DNA of 64,000 bases from Isochrysis galbana (GCA_018136815.1 CM030932.1:3522614-3586613); one strand, 5' to 3'; shown: positions 10,813-24,250, counted from the stretch's first letter. Numbers and translations: made by a program. Notes: generated from the letters alone by a model not told the origin.

Positions 10813-11450
10813 GCTAGAGCGTGCGCACGCGTGACGGAGGGGGGCGAGGGGGGGCGAATCGCACCATTTCTTGACGAAGATTTTCGTAGTGGCAGGTGCC
10901 CCCCCCTGGAGGATTTCTATTGGGCATCGCGCCACGGTCAAAAAATGCAGCCCAACCCTTACTATTCGTAAAGAAGCCACTGTGTTGACCACCCTATCCC
11001 TATAAAGTAGGTACTAGTGGAAGGAAACCAAAGTATGTAGTAGGAGTTGGCTGTGTACGGAGTAAAGTAGGTAGAAAGAAGGGAACTAAAGTAGGAGAGA
11101 GTAAAGAGTAAAGTTGTTTGACCTTGGCGTGGTTTTGTTGTATAGGTGTGAGATCTACTCCCAGTGAGAAGAGGGGGAGTAGGGGAACGTCGTCGGAGCT
11201 CCGTTTGTTGTCTCGCGAGCGCGCTAACATCATGATGTTTCCATGTTTCCAATGGTCTACACGATATTGCTATCACTCACTGGGCCCTCCTGGGTTAGGG
11301 CCAAACAAAAGTACTTAGTACTTTCGTTTGCCCGCGATGCGGAGGGATCCGTCTGTCGACGGAGATAGAAGGTAGAAGAGACCCCCGCCCCAAAAACAAA
11401 AAGAGGGGGGGGAGGGGGGGAGGGGGGGGATGAAGCGCGATGAGAGAGGC
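10813..11450. other. Spacer, no gene seen
   Basis: No supported ORF, RNA or clear repeat. The 10980-11110 part is A/G-rich with GTAGG-type short repeats. Confidence 0.4.
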
Positions 11451-11454
11451 GCGC

Positions 11455-12650
<1,196 letters not shown>

Positions 12651-12861
12651 AGCTGGTTCCTCTTCCGGTCCGCCGGCTCTTCCCCCGTCCTCCCCTCCGC
12701 CCCCGCCCCCACACCCCCCCTTCTCCTGGCCTTCTCCCCCCCCCTCCCTCCCCCGCCAAATGCACCACCTACGCGACTGACCTGGAGCCCCCTGGAGCCC
12801 CCTGGAGCCCCCTGGACCGCCCTGGTGCCCACACCTGCCCAGCCGCCCCACTCACCTTTCT

Positions 12862-13190
12862 CTCTCGCTCTCTCGCTCTCTCTCTCTCTCTTTGTGTGTG
12901 TGTGTGTGTGCTTGTGTGTGTGTGTGTGTCTGTGTGTGTGTGTGTGTGTGTGCCTGTGTCTGTGTGTGTCTGTGTGTGTGTGTGTGTGCGCGCGCGCGCG
13001 CGCGTGTGTGTGCCTCCCTCTTCCTCTCCCTCTCCCGCTCTCACTGCCCCTCTCTCTGCCTCTCTCACTTTCACTCTCTGCCTCGCCACCCCCGCACCCC
13101 ATTCAACCATGCCCCCCCCCTTCTCTCACACACACACTCACTCACTCACTCTCCCTCCCTCCCTCCCTCCCTCTCCCTCTCCCTCTGCAG
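12862..13190 (+). repeat. CT then TG/CG dinucleotide repeats
   Basis: A (CT)n tract is followed by (TG)n with TC interruptions, then (CG)5 and more TG, then CTCC repeats ending in CTGCAG near 13189. That CTGCAG could serve as a splice acceptor for an upstream exon of the oxygenase gene. The stretch from TGTGTG to CGCGCG can adopt Z-DNA. Confidence 0.85.
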
Positions 13191-13640
13191 GCGGGGAGCC
13201 GACGGAGCGGGTAAGAAGTCGAGCAAGGATTGCCGCGAGCTACGCATCGCCACCTCGGGGTCGTATAGCATACGGGCCGCCATCGAGAGCCTGCGGGTCG
13301 ATGGCGCAGGCTCCTTCTCGCAGAACGGTGCGGCGCAGACCTGTGCGGTGGGGAGACGTGAAGCGCGCGGTGTGGAAAGGGCTGTGGGGGGGGGGGGGGG
13401 GGAGGCGAGTGAGAGGCCCGGGGGGGGGGGGGGGGGGGGGAGTAGGCGGCAAGCTCCTGGCGCATTTCTGCTCTGACCGGGCACCGAGGGCGTTGGACAC
13501 GGGAGGGCGCGCCGATCCTTGCGCACACCACGCGGAGAGCCCTCCTGCCACCCCTTCTGCGAGACTGCAGCTCACCGCTGAACCACCCCCCGATCTCAAA
13601 CTGCCCAGGTCGTGTGCGAGCTGCTGTCTTCGTCCCGACC
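13191..13640 (+). other. 5' flank of the oxygenase gene with two G-runs
   Basis: The sequence contains two long G homopolymers around 13384-13399 and 13421-13440. The sequence GCGGGTAAGAAG at 13207-13218 resembles a splice donor and CTGCCCAGGTCG near 13600 an acceptor, so an untranslated or short coding first exon is possible. Confidence 0.4.
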
Positions 13641-14879
13641 ATGTCAACGACCATCCAGTTCCACGCCGAAGCTCCCAAGAAGTCGGGGCCATACGGTGGC
13701 CGCGCCTCGTGCGTCCACACGCTTCAGATGTTCTCTGCTGAGGACACCAAGTTCATTCTCGACGACGCCAAGCAGATCGGCACCTCCATCGGCTGGAGTG
13801 ATCGCGGTGTGAGCCTGCCCACACAGGACGTACTCGTGCAGAATCTTTCGCAGGAGAGCCAGGATATGGTGCACAAGGCCATCCGCGAGAAGCTCCTCCC
13901 ATTTGCTCGGCGTCAGTACCCGCATCTCACCGCTGCCTTTGATAAGCAGCCATATCCAAGGCCCGGGAACCTGTTTATTGTGCGATACTCGGCCTCCTCA
14001 CAGCGACCGGGTGGCCGCGGTCTCAAGCTGCACAAGGACGAGACGGCCCTCACCTTCAACCTTTGCCTCTCGCATGAGGTGCACTCCTTCAAGCTCCCGC
14101 TGATCTAGCTGGAATGCAGCCGTGCCGCCGCTGCCACGCGCGGCGACCGCTGGACGCACCTCCATTCACCAGCGGCCCCCCTTCCCCTATAGGATGAGTT
14201 TAGTGGCGGCGGAACCTATTTCCCCGCGGTGTCGAGCGACGTGGACGGCATCCTCATCCGGCCAAAGGGCGGCTATTGCCTCATGCACGACGGCAATATA
14301 AAGCACGCAGGCAACGAGGTGCGGACGGGCGACCGCTTCATCCTGGTCGGCTTCTACAATGCCGACGGACGAGACCGCGCAGGCGAGGAGGAATTTTTCG
14401 GCCCGGCTGCGCGCGAGGACGCGCGGCTGCGAGCGCAGCCGCCCCCGCCCGTGCAGACCATCTACTTCACCACTGCCGTCGCGGCGCAGCGCGCCAACTC
14501 TGTCCGTGGCTCCAGCGGCTTCGTGCCGGTCGAGGTGGCGGTCGGTGCAGACGGCAACGCGGGGACAGCGCCACAGCCGGGTGGGAGGGACCACGAGCAA
14601 GGGCCACCGCCACCGCGCGGCATCGCGGCAGCCGCCAGCTGCTCCACCGGCGGCGGGGGTGGCTGGCGTGGCGGCCAGTGTGGGATTGGCAGTGACTGCG
14701 AGGACGAGACGACCAGTCTGCGTGACAACCTCGAGGGTCAAGAAGGCGCGTACTGGCGATCTCGAGACCTGCCTACGAAGATGCAGCCGCGGGGCGCATC
14801 GCCGGCGACGTGCATGCCGACGTGGATGCAAGTGCTACAGGGCCGCTGGCGCCCGTCATCGACCGCGCTCGCCAAGTGA
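13641..14879 (+). CDS. 2-oxoglutarate/Fe(II)-dependent oxygenase
   Basis: Two exons, 13641-14078 and 14193-14879, with a 114-base GT-AG intron (GAG|GTGCAC ... CTATAG|GATGAG), give 374 residues. The splice joins LCLSHE to DEFSGGGTYF in phase. The double-stranded beta-helix motif is complete: H131-x-D133 in LHKDE for iron, the distal H184 in NIKHAG, and R194 in GDRFILVGFY for 2-oxoglutarate. SGGGTYF and GYCLMHDGNIKHAG are typical of prolyl-hydroxylase-like family members. The C-terminal 160 residues are Gly/Pro/Ala-rich and probably disordered. The substrate is not predictable; such enzymes usually hydroxylate proteins or small molecules. The start is set by ATG 13641; the frame is open a little further upstream without an ATG. 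Confidence 0.87.
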
Positions 14880-16570
14880 CCGCGCCGCCGCGAGAGCCCT
14901 AGCGCGTTCGGGCGTGGACGGCCGTCGGAAGGTGCCGCATCCGTCTTCCCGGTGGTGTTGCCCAGGCGCAATTAGTCTCGTTAGTGCGTCCTAGCGTAGA
15001 ATTGTCGCTAGCTTCCGAGGCGCGCGTGCCCCAACGCGGCGCGCGCCTCATGCTCAGGCCGCAGCATTGAACGAGTTGTTGAGAAGGAGAAGCACCACGA
15101 AGTGCAAGAGAATGCCTTGCACTCGCCACGGCGACGCATTTGTGCGCCTGCAACGAGTCCGCTTCTTGCCCGTGGGATGCGCGATGGCTGCCGTTGCTGT
15201 CGCCGCCACCGATGAGTTTTGGGGCGGTGACGACGTGGATTGAGGTTCATCGGCAGCTGGTCGGCCCTTGGATTGGATTGCGAGCAGGCGCTGATGCGCC
15301 ATGTGGTGCATCATCGCTGGGCAATGGCGGAAGGGGGGGCGCGCGGCGACGGCGTGCACACCTACGCTGTGCGCGGAGCTCGAGACCGATAGGGGCGTCT
15401 CGCTCATCCTCGACCAGCAGCACGCGGAGTCAGCCGTCTGCAGATGATTTCTCCTCTATCCTTTGGCGCGCAGTTCTCCATCACGCAAACTGTCGTCTGA
15501 GGGATGAGTAGAACGTGATGTGCCGCCGCCGCAGCTGGGGTCGGCGCCAGGCCACCTGCGTTGTGTGCGCATTACCCCATGAGGCCGAGAGAATTCTTGC
15601 TAATCGAGAGTGTGCGAGGGATCGTGATACTTGTCGTTGTATGCTGTATGCTTTGCTTGAGTAGGGGCGGGAGCGGGAGTAGAGGAGGAAGGTGGTGGTG
15701 AGCCACGATGGAGATAGAGATGGTAGGCGATCCTGTACTTTTCTAAGATTCTTAGCTGATACGTGGCGCGGCGCTATGAGAAACAGCTCATATCTCATAT
15801 GCGGAACTTACTTTATAGTTGCGGTTGCGCCATGAAGTGCGCCGCCGGGCCCGCTCCTCGCTCCTTCGGGCCCCCGCCGGCCCGAGGGCGCCCCCCAGTA
15901 CCAATGGAGCTGTCGGCTGGATAAAGGGAGCCGCACCACGCCGCACGCTCTACCCCTAGAGCGTGCCTACTTTCCCGCGCCCTGCCTCCCTTCCCTCTCC
16001 CGCAGCGCGTTCTATCTTTAGAGCGTGTCTCCCGTCCCCCACACCCCGCTCCGCTCCCTTCTCCTCCCGCCCCGAGTTCCCGCGCGTACGACTCGCGCAG
16101 CCGAGATCCCTTCCTTCCGCCTCCCGTTCTCTCACGTTTTCGCGGCGTTCCCTTGTTCCCTTGGCCAGAGAGGGTCGGAGAGTCTCCCGCGTTCGCCGGT
16201 TCCCCTCCATTCCTCCAGCGCCCGCCCCCTTCCCGTTACATTAGTTTCCCCCTTGTTCCAATAGTTTCCCAGTGGGAGTGGATTCCCGTCGCCCTGTGTT
16301 CATATTCCTCGTCCTCTTCTGCTTCCCGCGACCATCGCTAGGACGCCCCGCTTGTGTCACCCCTCTGCCTCCCCGTCTGCTCTTGCTCGTCATGCCGGGC
16401 CATGGTTCGCCTGCGCCGTCCCGTGTGCCGTGTGCTCCCTTCCCGTGCTGCTTCCAGTCGTTCGTCGTTCGTCCCGTTCCTCCCGCCCCGCGCTTCATAC
16501 ATCCCATGTTACAGACCCACGACCACAACCTCACACAGACCCACCACAGCTATTCCACAGCCCACCACAG
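14880..16570. other. Intergenic, no supported gene
   Basis: ORFs on both strands around 15050-15510 are short and compositionally ordinary, with no recognisable motif. 15950-16500 is C/T-rich with the phrase TAGAGCGTG repeated at about 15957 and 16018, possibly promoter-like pyrimidine sequence. Confidence 0.4.
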
Positions 16571-16574
16571 GCTC

Positions 16575-16835
16575 CTAGATGGGAAATACGGTGCAGGGGC
16601 CTGAAAATACAAATGCAGCCAAATACATATAGTAGTACTATGTACTATGTATTTGGCCTCCGGCCAAATACCCCAAATACATTTGAAATTATACAGCATT
16701 CGATCGAGGCCTACAACCCAGGACGCGCTTCAAATATCAAATACAGTGTATTTGGCCTCTGGCCAAATCCGAATACGGTAAATTCGTATTTCCCATTTCC
16801 ATTTCCCATTTCCATTTCCGCCATTTCCCATCTAG
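16575..16835. mobile_element. MITE-like element with nested palindromes
   Basis: The ends are CTAGATGGGAAAT (16575) and its exact complement ATTTCCCATCTAG (ending 16835). Inside, GTATTTGGCC-TCC-GGCCAAATAC at 16649-16671 is a perfect palindrome, and a near copy lies at 16748-16770. No coding capacity and no clear target duplication were seen. Confidence 0.55.
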
Positions 16836-17414
16836 GGAGTGCCTGCACCCACCTGACCTGCCACCTGCATCTGCGTCAGCCTCAGCCCGCATCCCGCATC
16901 ACAGCCTCCTTTCATCGCCCTACCGACCACCATCTACCCACCACCACCCCCAGTTCGCCTCTCCCTGTGTTTTGTGGAGGTGGAGCGGGAAAAGGGTCAA
17001 AGGGTTAGAAGCCAAAGTTAACAAAAGTAAAAGGTAAAGGAAAAGGAGGGAGCGGTTCAACTTCTACCCCACAAGACCCCTACCCATCGAATACTTTATT
17101 ATACTAGAAGATACTACCACTAGATGAAAAGCTGACTGCTTCCATTGCGAGAGAGACGGACGCCGAGAGTGAGAGCGACCGAGGAGCACCCTACAGAGGG
17201 GGAAGAAACTGGAGAATTATGAAAGAAAGTAATGAGGAGACCCCAACAGAAACAGAAGAAAGCTCTGTCTTCTCTGGAGAATAAAGTACGGAAGTACTTC
17301 TTGTGCTCCGGGCGGAAGAGGAGAGGAGAGGGAAGGAAGAGAGGAGGGAAAACGGATAGAAGAGAGAAAGAGAGCAGAGAGAACAGAGAGAACAGAGAGA
17401 AGAGGAGGAGTGGG

Positions 17415-17483
<69 letters not shown>

Positions 17484-17521
17484 AGGGAGGGAGGGAGGGA
17501 GGGAGGGAGGGAGGGGCTGGC
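16836..17521. repeat. 5' flank of the ankyrin gene with GA/GGGA microsatellite
   Basis: Ordinary spacer to about 17330 is followed by AGAGAA variants, then (GA)n at 17419-17475 and (GGGA)n to 17513, which ends nine bases before the ankyrin ATG. The repeat is therefore probably within the 5'UTR. Confidence 0.7.
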
Positions 17522-19127
17522 ATGCCGTGGTCTGATTTCGCTCCCAAGGCAGACGCACCGCGCGAGGCCCACCTGGTGGCAGCACTCTTCACTGCATGTG
17601 AGGAGGGAGATTCTGAGAGGGTCTACCTTGTACTCAAGGACTGCACAAAGGAAGGGTGAGCGCTGGGTATTCCTTCCCCCCTTCTTCCCCCTTCTCCTTC
17701 CCCCTTCCCCCTCCCAGTTCTCCCTTCACCTCTCCCTCCCCCTCTCCCTCCGCCTCCACTCCCACTCCCCCTTCCCCCCCCCCCCTTCTCCCTCTGTCCC
17801 TTCCTCCCCTCCCTCCCCGCTTCCCTCTCTCTTCCTCCCTCCCTCTCTCCCTCCCTCTCTCTCTCCCTCTCCCTCCCTCCCTCTTCCCCGCCCCTTCCCC
17901 TCCCTCCCCCCGCTCTCCTCCACCCTCCCCCTCCAGTCCCTCTTGCTCCCTTTTGCTCACTCGCCCCCCACCCCTTCTCCCTCTCTCTCCTCCCACTCTC
18001 CCCTCCCTCCCACTCTCCCACTCCCCCATTTCCTCCCCTTTGCTTGCTCTTATCCTCGCTCCATCTCCCTTGTCGCCGTCGTTGGGCGAGGCGTCTCCCA
18101 TTTATCACGTGCTTCACCCATACCCCATTCCTGCCTTCCTGCCCCCTTGCGCCCCCTCTCATTCTGACCAGATCCCTCCATCTCCTGAACCATCATGCTC
18201 ATCCCCCCGCCTGCCGGCTACGTCGCTTCTGAAAGGTATAATCTGGACGAAGTAATCAACGCGACAACGGAAGACGGGGCCACCCCGCTCTTCTATGCGG
18301 CTAAGGGGGGCCACCTCGAGGCTGTCAATGTGCTCCTTCACACAGGGCATGCGATCGTGAACAAAGGGACCAAGGCTGGATTCACGCCCATGTGGATGGC
18401 GGCGCTCCGGGGCAAGCACGAGGTACTGCAGGTGCTGCTCCATCAGTATGGGATCATGGTGGACCAGCCCGCCAAGGATGGCAGGACGGCGCTCTATGCT
18501 GCGTGTGAGTCGGGCAATGTGCACTGTGTCGAGCTCCTCCTCAAGTCGGGCGCCAAGCCGGACCACTCCAGGCGTAGGTGCGCGCCTTAGGAGGCGGACG
18601 GGGGAGGCAAAGATGGTAGGGAGAGGGTGGATTTTGAGGCGTGGAGCGGCGGGGCTTCCGCTGGCTGCGAGCGCAAGCGTTGCCCGAGTGGGCTTTCCCA
18701 CGTACGTGCACCACCGCCGAGCACGCACCCGCCCTGCTCGCCTGCCCACCGAGCGCCGTCCCCGCTTTGCCCCGCAGACCGGACAACTCGTCGCCACTCA
18801 CAGTGGCTGCCTACTTGGGGCATGTTGAGATCGTCAACATGCTCCTCGAGGCTGGGGCCAAACTGATGCACAAGGATGAGGACGGGAGCGCGCTGGACAA
18901 CGCGCGACGACAGGGTCACGAGGAGGTGCGCGCCGTGCGCATAGCTGCACAGCGGCGGACGGCAGCGCGTCGGACGATGTGATTGACATGTGCCCCGCCC
19001 CGCCCTGCCGCTCTAGGTCGTCAAGGTGCTGCTGAAAAAAATGAAGCAGGTTGGCCTCACGGAGGAAGATCTGAATGACGACATGGTCGTGTACGCACGT
19101 TCAGACGACGCCACGCAAGACCTGTGA
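17522..19127 (+). CDS. Small ankyrin-repeat protein
   Basis: Four exons give 242 residues: 17522-17655, 18236-18571, 18778-18925 and 19017-19127. Joins: KEG+YNLDEVINATT; PDHSR+PDNSSPLTV; GHEE+VVKVLLKK. All stay in phase. Ankyrin repeats are GATPLFYAAKGGHLEAVNVLLHTG, GFTPMWMAALRGKHEVLQVLL, GRTALYAACESGNVHCVELLLKSGA and SSPLTVAAYLGHVEIVNMLLEAGA. Using a GC donor (AG|GCGTAG, 18572) gives exactly the standard 10-residue spacing between GA and SPL in adjacent repeats; the alternative GT donor at 18578 adds two residues. Intron 1 (580 bases) is almost pure pyrimidine. The protein likely mediates protein binding; partner unknown. The short tail after the last repeat ends DDATQDL. Confidence 0.85.
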
Positions 19128-20069
19128 CATGGCTCCTCAGGAGCGCCGCTGGATCTGCTATGGCGGCCCCTGAGCGTTGCTGGATCCGCCTGTGCGGCCA
19201 CTTTGCCTCGATGTGGACCTGGGGGCCGGGGCGAGGCCAGGGCGAGCGGCCGGGGCCGAGCGAGGCGGCGCCTCCGCGATCAACCTGCTTCACCGCACCG
19301 TAGACTCGGTCACAACGGCGCCCATGGCTCCCGAGAGCGATACGCCAGGTCCGGGGCCGCCTCGCCGATGTAGGAATATCCTCGGTGTTGAGTCTAGAGA
19401 GGGGGGGTGGGGCAATGGGTGCACCACCACTGCCCGCCCGTCAAGCTGGCCCGTCCCCCAAGGTGTTAGCCAGTAAGCGGGGCGCAGTGCAGCAAAGAGT
19501 GCCTCCTTAATCAGATTTTGCGTGATCGGTTGATGGGTCGCGTTCGCTGACCGACTTCGCCTTGGGCCGATTACCTGATCCATTCACTGTTACTGGTTGC
19601 CGCGCTTGCTGGGTGCTGCTTTTGCAAGGACTCATGAAAACACCGTGTCTGTGTGGAAATGAACTGGAGCTCTGCCGTGGGACTGTCGGGTCAAGATCGG
19701 CAGTCATATGCATGGCAGCAGCACGTGAAAGTGCCCGTGCGCGCTCACAACGGTAGCGGGCCAAGCTCGAGTTGCTACCGCGTCGAGTGGTGTGAGTGTA
19801 GGTGTACGATAGGATTGTGCCTTGCCCATTTGCAGCCTAGCAACCGGTGATGCGACTGGTCACAACACGCAGTGCGCGCAAATAGCAAGATCTGAGTACT
19901 CCCGAGTATGAACGCCAATAGCTGATGCGCAGCTCATGATGCGACCGCGAGCGGGTCCTCCCTCTCTCTCTTCCCCTCTCTCCCCTTGCCCCCCCCCCCC
20001 AACCCCCCAAACCCCCCCCCAAAAAAAGAAAGGCAAAAAAAGAAAACACACCCCGACTGCCCTACTGAG
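19128..20069. other. Spacer between ankyrin and glucuronokinase genes
   Basis: No ORF is supported. Pyrimidine-rich sequence and C-runs at 19955-20025 immediately precede the glucuronokinase ATG and are probably its promoter/5'UTR. Confidence 0.45.
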
Positions 20070-21814
20070 ATGCCGCCCTCCTCCCTCTGCCGCCATGCCT
20101 ACGCTCGCGTGGGGCTGATGGGCAACCCGAGCGACGGCTTTGGCGGCAAGACCCTGTCCTTCTCCCTCTCCAACTTCTTCTCGACCGTACGGATCCACCC
20201 TTCCGAGACCATCGCCTTTGTCCCCAACGCACTCTGCGATTCTCTCGGCGGATTCTCTTCTCTCTCGGAGCTTCACAGTAAGCTGGCGAGGGACGGCTAC
20301 CAGGGAGGCCTTGTCCTTCTACAGGCGACTGTCAAGAGATTCTTCGAGCACTGCCAGAGCCACAAGATTGCGCTCGCCCAGCGCAACTTCACGCTCAGCT
20401 ACGAGACAAACATCCCGAGGCAGGTCGGCCTCGCGGGCTCCTCTGCCATTATCACCGCAACCCTCCACTGCCTGCTCGACTTTTACGAGCTGGGAGAGCA
20501 GGCGATGCCCAAGCCGATGCGGCCCACCTTTGTGCTCAGCGTCGAGGTGGGCGAGCTGGGAATCACCGCCGGGCTGCAGGTGCGAAGCCTCCGGTCCGGT
20601 GCGAGGAGGTTGCAGGTCTGGCTGCGCCCCACAGCGGGGGACCGCCTCTCACGCGAGACCTGCGGGTTGGGCGTCCGCAGGACCGCGTGATCCAAACCTA
20701 CGAAGGCTGCATGTACATGGACTTCCGGACGGACCTGCTCGAGGAGCGCGGCTACGGGGAGTACGAACGCTTGCCCACGTCCCTACTGCCGCCCTTGTGG
20801 CTGGCGTTCGTCAAGGTGATGGCTGTCGCAAAAACGCACGCACAATCTGAGGACGGCACGCGTGGTGGTGCTCAGGCGGCCACGCCCGCCCATGCTGAAC
20901 GGCACTGATGGCTGCCCTTGCCCGTGTCAGGAGCCAACCGATTCTGGCAAGATCCATTCGGACGTCAAGGCGAGGGCCTCGCACACTCTCCGCTCATGTG
21001 GGAGCGGACTTCCCGCTCTACCCGTGTGCCACATTCACGCCGCACTAAGGTGGGCCTGATGTCTCTCCTCGGTGACGCATGTGCTGATGCTTCCATTCCG
21101 GGCTTGCAGGCACGATGGCTGAGAGGTGAGCCAGACGTGGTAGACGCCATGAAGAAGTTTGCTCAATTCACGGACGGTGCGTTCGAGCTTAGGCAGCGTT
21201 GATACCCCCACTGCATGCCTGCTTGGGCCAGAGCACCAACTAAAATGGGTCGCGCCTGAATGCTGCGATGGATCCTCCTCTCCGTCGCACGCACTTCATC
21301 TACACGCTTCCATGAGAACTATCGATCGCCTCCTTGCTGCAGAGGCTCGCGACGCTTTGTTGGCCAAAAACTATGCTGCGCTCGCAGACCTGATGCGAGA
21401 AAATTTCAAGGTCAAGCCTCTTGCTCCAGAGCCTGCGCAGCTCGTGCACCCCGTACAGGCCATGGAGCGTCGCGCTCCACCGCCGGTGGCGGCCTATCCC
21501 GGGCGAGGGATGCGAGAGGTGTCGATCCCGGCGCGTCCCCAAGAGGCCCTGACCACGGCCTTGCTCCCCCCCCCCCCCCCGTCACACAGCTTCGACGAAC
21601 CATTTACGGCGATGCGTGCCTCGGTGCAGACAACATCCGCATGGTGGAGATTGCAGCCTCGCTAGGTGCTGCCGCCAAGTTTTCGGGATCTGGTGGAGCA
21701 ATCGTGGGCATGAGCGATGGCGAAGAGCACGAGAGACGCCTCGAGGCACGATTTGCTGCAGAGGGCTTCGGATTCATCCGGCTCACGCCTCATGAACCGT
21801 CTTCGGAACGATGA
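20070..21814 (+). CDS. Glucuronokinase (GHMP kinase family)
   Basis: Six exons give 347 residues: 20070-20579, 20681-20815, 20931-20969, 21110-21176, 21343-21410 and 21590-21814. The product phosphorylates D-glucuronic acid to glucuronate 1-phosphate, feeding UDP-glucuronate for cell-surface polysaccharides. Family features: HAYARVGLMGNPSDGFGGKTL at the N-terminus; the GHMP ATP loop NIPRQVGLAGSSA (residues 114-126); LSVEVGELGITAGLQDRVIQ; PTDSGKIHSDVK; and GSGGAIVG near the C-terminus. The layout and length match plant glucuronokinase (about 360 residues). All joins are in phase; intron 3 begins GC rather than GT (GTCAAG|GCGAGG), and the GT alternative would break the conserved VK-ARW stretch. 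The start ATG gives the expected N-terminus and no upstream in-frame ATG exists. Confidence 0.94.
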
Positions 21815-22972
21815 AATCAATTTTGGGTCCTGCGGCGACGCCATCCGATTACATGTTCGTGCCCAACTACACAGTCCTCCCCACAGTGTACATACCGATC
21901 ACGACCCCCCTAGACATCGTTGTCGCCGGCCAAGGGGCTGGATGTTGGAAGGGTGGGAGATAGGGCCTCCTGCCGCTCATGCCTTCCTGCAGTCTCCATT
22001 AAGCCCCTCGCGGTCCGCGCGAATGGCCCCAGCGGGGAGGGGGGGGGGGGGGGGGGGGGGAGCCACCGATAGCACTTGCTGGTGGTGGCTCCAACGCCTC
22101 TGCGCACAGAAATCTGAAAGACATGCGGAAATCGCGTCAACTTTTTGTACTTTAATCTCAATGTTTTTACTTGGTCAATTTTTCCCATAGAAGTTAAAAT
22201 AGTTGTTTGACTGAGAAAATCGAGCTGAGGTAAGTGAGAACAGGTGCAGTGCAGGCGCTAGTTTGCAGGCGAACAACCGAACGCCGCAAGAGTGCGGCGG
22301 CGAGAAGGACAAGGACAGTATTCAGAAGGCCAAAGGCATCGACGACGGCTCCTCCAACGAGAGAAAGACGAGGGCTATGTGGTATGTGGCGCACTTGTCA
22401 CGCTTGCGTTTAGGCCGTATGCGGCCCACAAGAAGAAATCCATCAGGTCTGCCCCAACAGCCCGCCCCTTGCGCGCTTGACTGCCATCGTCGTACATGTA
22501 CATGTGGGTCCAACCCCGGAAACCGAGGACGATAACACGATAACATGGTGCCAAGTGCGGGGGGGGAGGCGAGCCACTCACGAGAAATTTGATTTTCATT
22601 TTTACGTGAAAGATCAGAACTACTTGTAGGGATGGCGATGGCGGCCGTCGCTGTGTGATTGCCTGCCTGCCAGAGGACAGCGCGGCCGCCACAACCATTT
22701 CTGGCGATGCCCACAGGTGAGAAAGTTGCCCCTACCATCTGCCATCTGCCATCCGTGCGGGACCGCTTGCTGCGATGGATTCACGAACGCTCCGGCTCTT
22801 GACACCCCATGGCCCATGGTCCCCCTATCCCAATCGCTCGTGCTGAGTCTGCGCTCGCGCTGGAATCGTCTGGTCTTGTGACTCGATGCGAATTTTCAGA
22901 GGTATGCCGCGCGCATAGGGCCCTACCTAGATATGGTTAATGGTTAATACAAGTCCACATGCACATGCACAT
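21815..22972. other. Intergenic with a G homopolymer
   Basis: A G-rich run of roughly 30 bases spans about 22034-22060. ORFs at 22194-22740 are short, without motifs, and not supported. Nothing else is seen. Confidence 0.4.
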
Positions 22973-22980
22973 GCACGAGC

Positions 22981-23861
22981 TAGGGGTAGGCCATAATATG
23001 AACATATCGTACTACATATTTGGGTACGATTCTGGCAAACTGATTTGTCGACATATTTACTACATATTTGGGTGGCACGGGCCCGGGCGCCGGTACATAT
23101 TTGGGCGGGAGCTAGCGGGATAAGGGGGGGGGGCGGGGGGGGGCGCGGGGGGGGGGCGCGGGGGGGCGAGGAGCGAGCGAGAGAGCATGCCAGGCGAGGC
23201 TCGAGGCTCTCCCCCGGCTTGCCGGCTTGCGCTGCCACGCCGGCCCGCGCGTCACGAATGCATTCATGACATGCCACTCCGCCCCACCCTCGCCTTCAGG
23301 TGCCAGCAAGTGTCGTCGCTCGGGCCGCGCCACGTCGTCCAGTCGTCCAGGAACAGCGCAAGCAGTTCCCCGGCGCGCGCGCCGGAGGGCTTCAAATCAT
23401 TCTCTGTTCCCAACTTGGGCCATGGCTGCTAGGAGTTTCATGTCTCTCTCTCCTAATTCGGCATCGTGTTTTCCTTGCTTTCATGCCTTTTCTCATCTGA
23501 TCAGTCCACTGGTCCACTACTTTGGCCGATCAGGTGCAGTCGTCTGTCATGTTGCATTACAATAGCAACAAACGTGAAAATGAGCGCTGCATGTGAGAGC
23601 GTGAAACGTGAGAGCACCCTTGGCTATGAAATGTGCAGTAAAACATAATATGCGTATGCTAGTTAGTAACACTCACTATCACTATATCCATATACGCTAC
23701 GACTAATGACTATGACTATCGTGCCTATCTACCGCGGCGACGGGCGACGGGCGCATTTCTACATATTTTCTACATATTTGGGTGAGAGCCTCGCATATAT
23801 TAACGACATATCGTGACGACATATTTGGGCACTTTTTTCTACATATTATGGCCTACCCCTA
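22981..23861. mobile_element. Non-autonomous hAT-like element (MITE), 881 bp
   Basis: The 20-base terminal inverted repeats are perfect: TAGGGGTAGGCCATAATATG at the left and its complement at the right. They are flanked by an exact 8-base target duplication, GCACGAGC (22973-22980 and 23862-23869). An 8-base duplication with TAGGG ends fits the hAT superfamily. Inside, repeated ACATATTTGGG(C/T) motifs sit near both ends (subterminal repeats), and a very G-rich block lies at 23124-23165. No transposase is encoded. Confidence 0.85.
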
Positions 23862-23869
23862 GCACGAGC

Positions 23870-24250
23870 GAGAGAACCAATAAATTCACCGACTCGAGAT
23901 CTTCCTGTTTTGCGGACAAAGGTCACGTATTACGGGGACAAATGGTCTAACGGGCATGGAAAAAGCCCGCAGAAATGAGGGAGAGAAGTCCGCCAGCCGT
24001 CAGGGAGAGAACTCTCGGCTTACCGGCCGGCTGGACCGCGCCCGCAGCTCTCGGTGCCCCCGCCCCCCCCCCCCCTTCATGTTTATGTGAAAGTTTATTA
24101 AGTGTTCCACACTAAGCGTATCCAACAGCCAACAGCCAACAGCTGCGACTTCCGTAGAAAACCTGAGCGGCTTCCCCCTTCCAAGAGAATCATAGGTGGT
24201 GTCTACGCAAAGTCTTCTTGCAGAGCCCAGAACTGTTTGACACAAAAGAT
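23870..24250. other. Spacer before a LINE copy
   Basis: No gene seen. A C-run occurs at 24059-24075. LINE homology begins at about 24255. Confidence 0.4.

Noticed and set aside
15054..15511. ORFs on both strands after the oxygenase gene
   Set aside because: Short, overlapping, no motif and no splice context that favours one strand.
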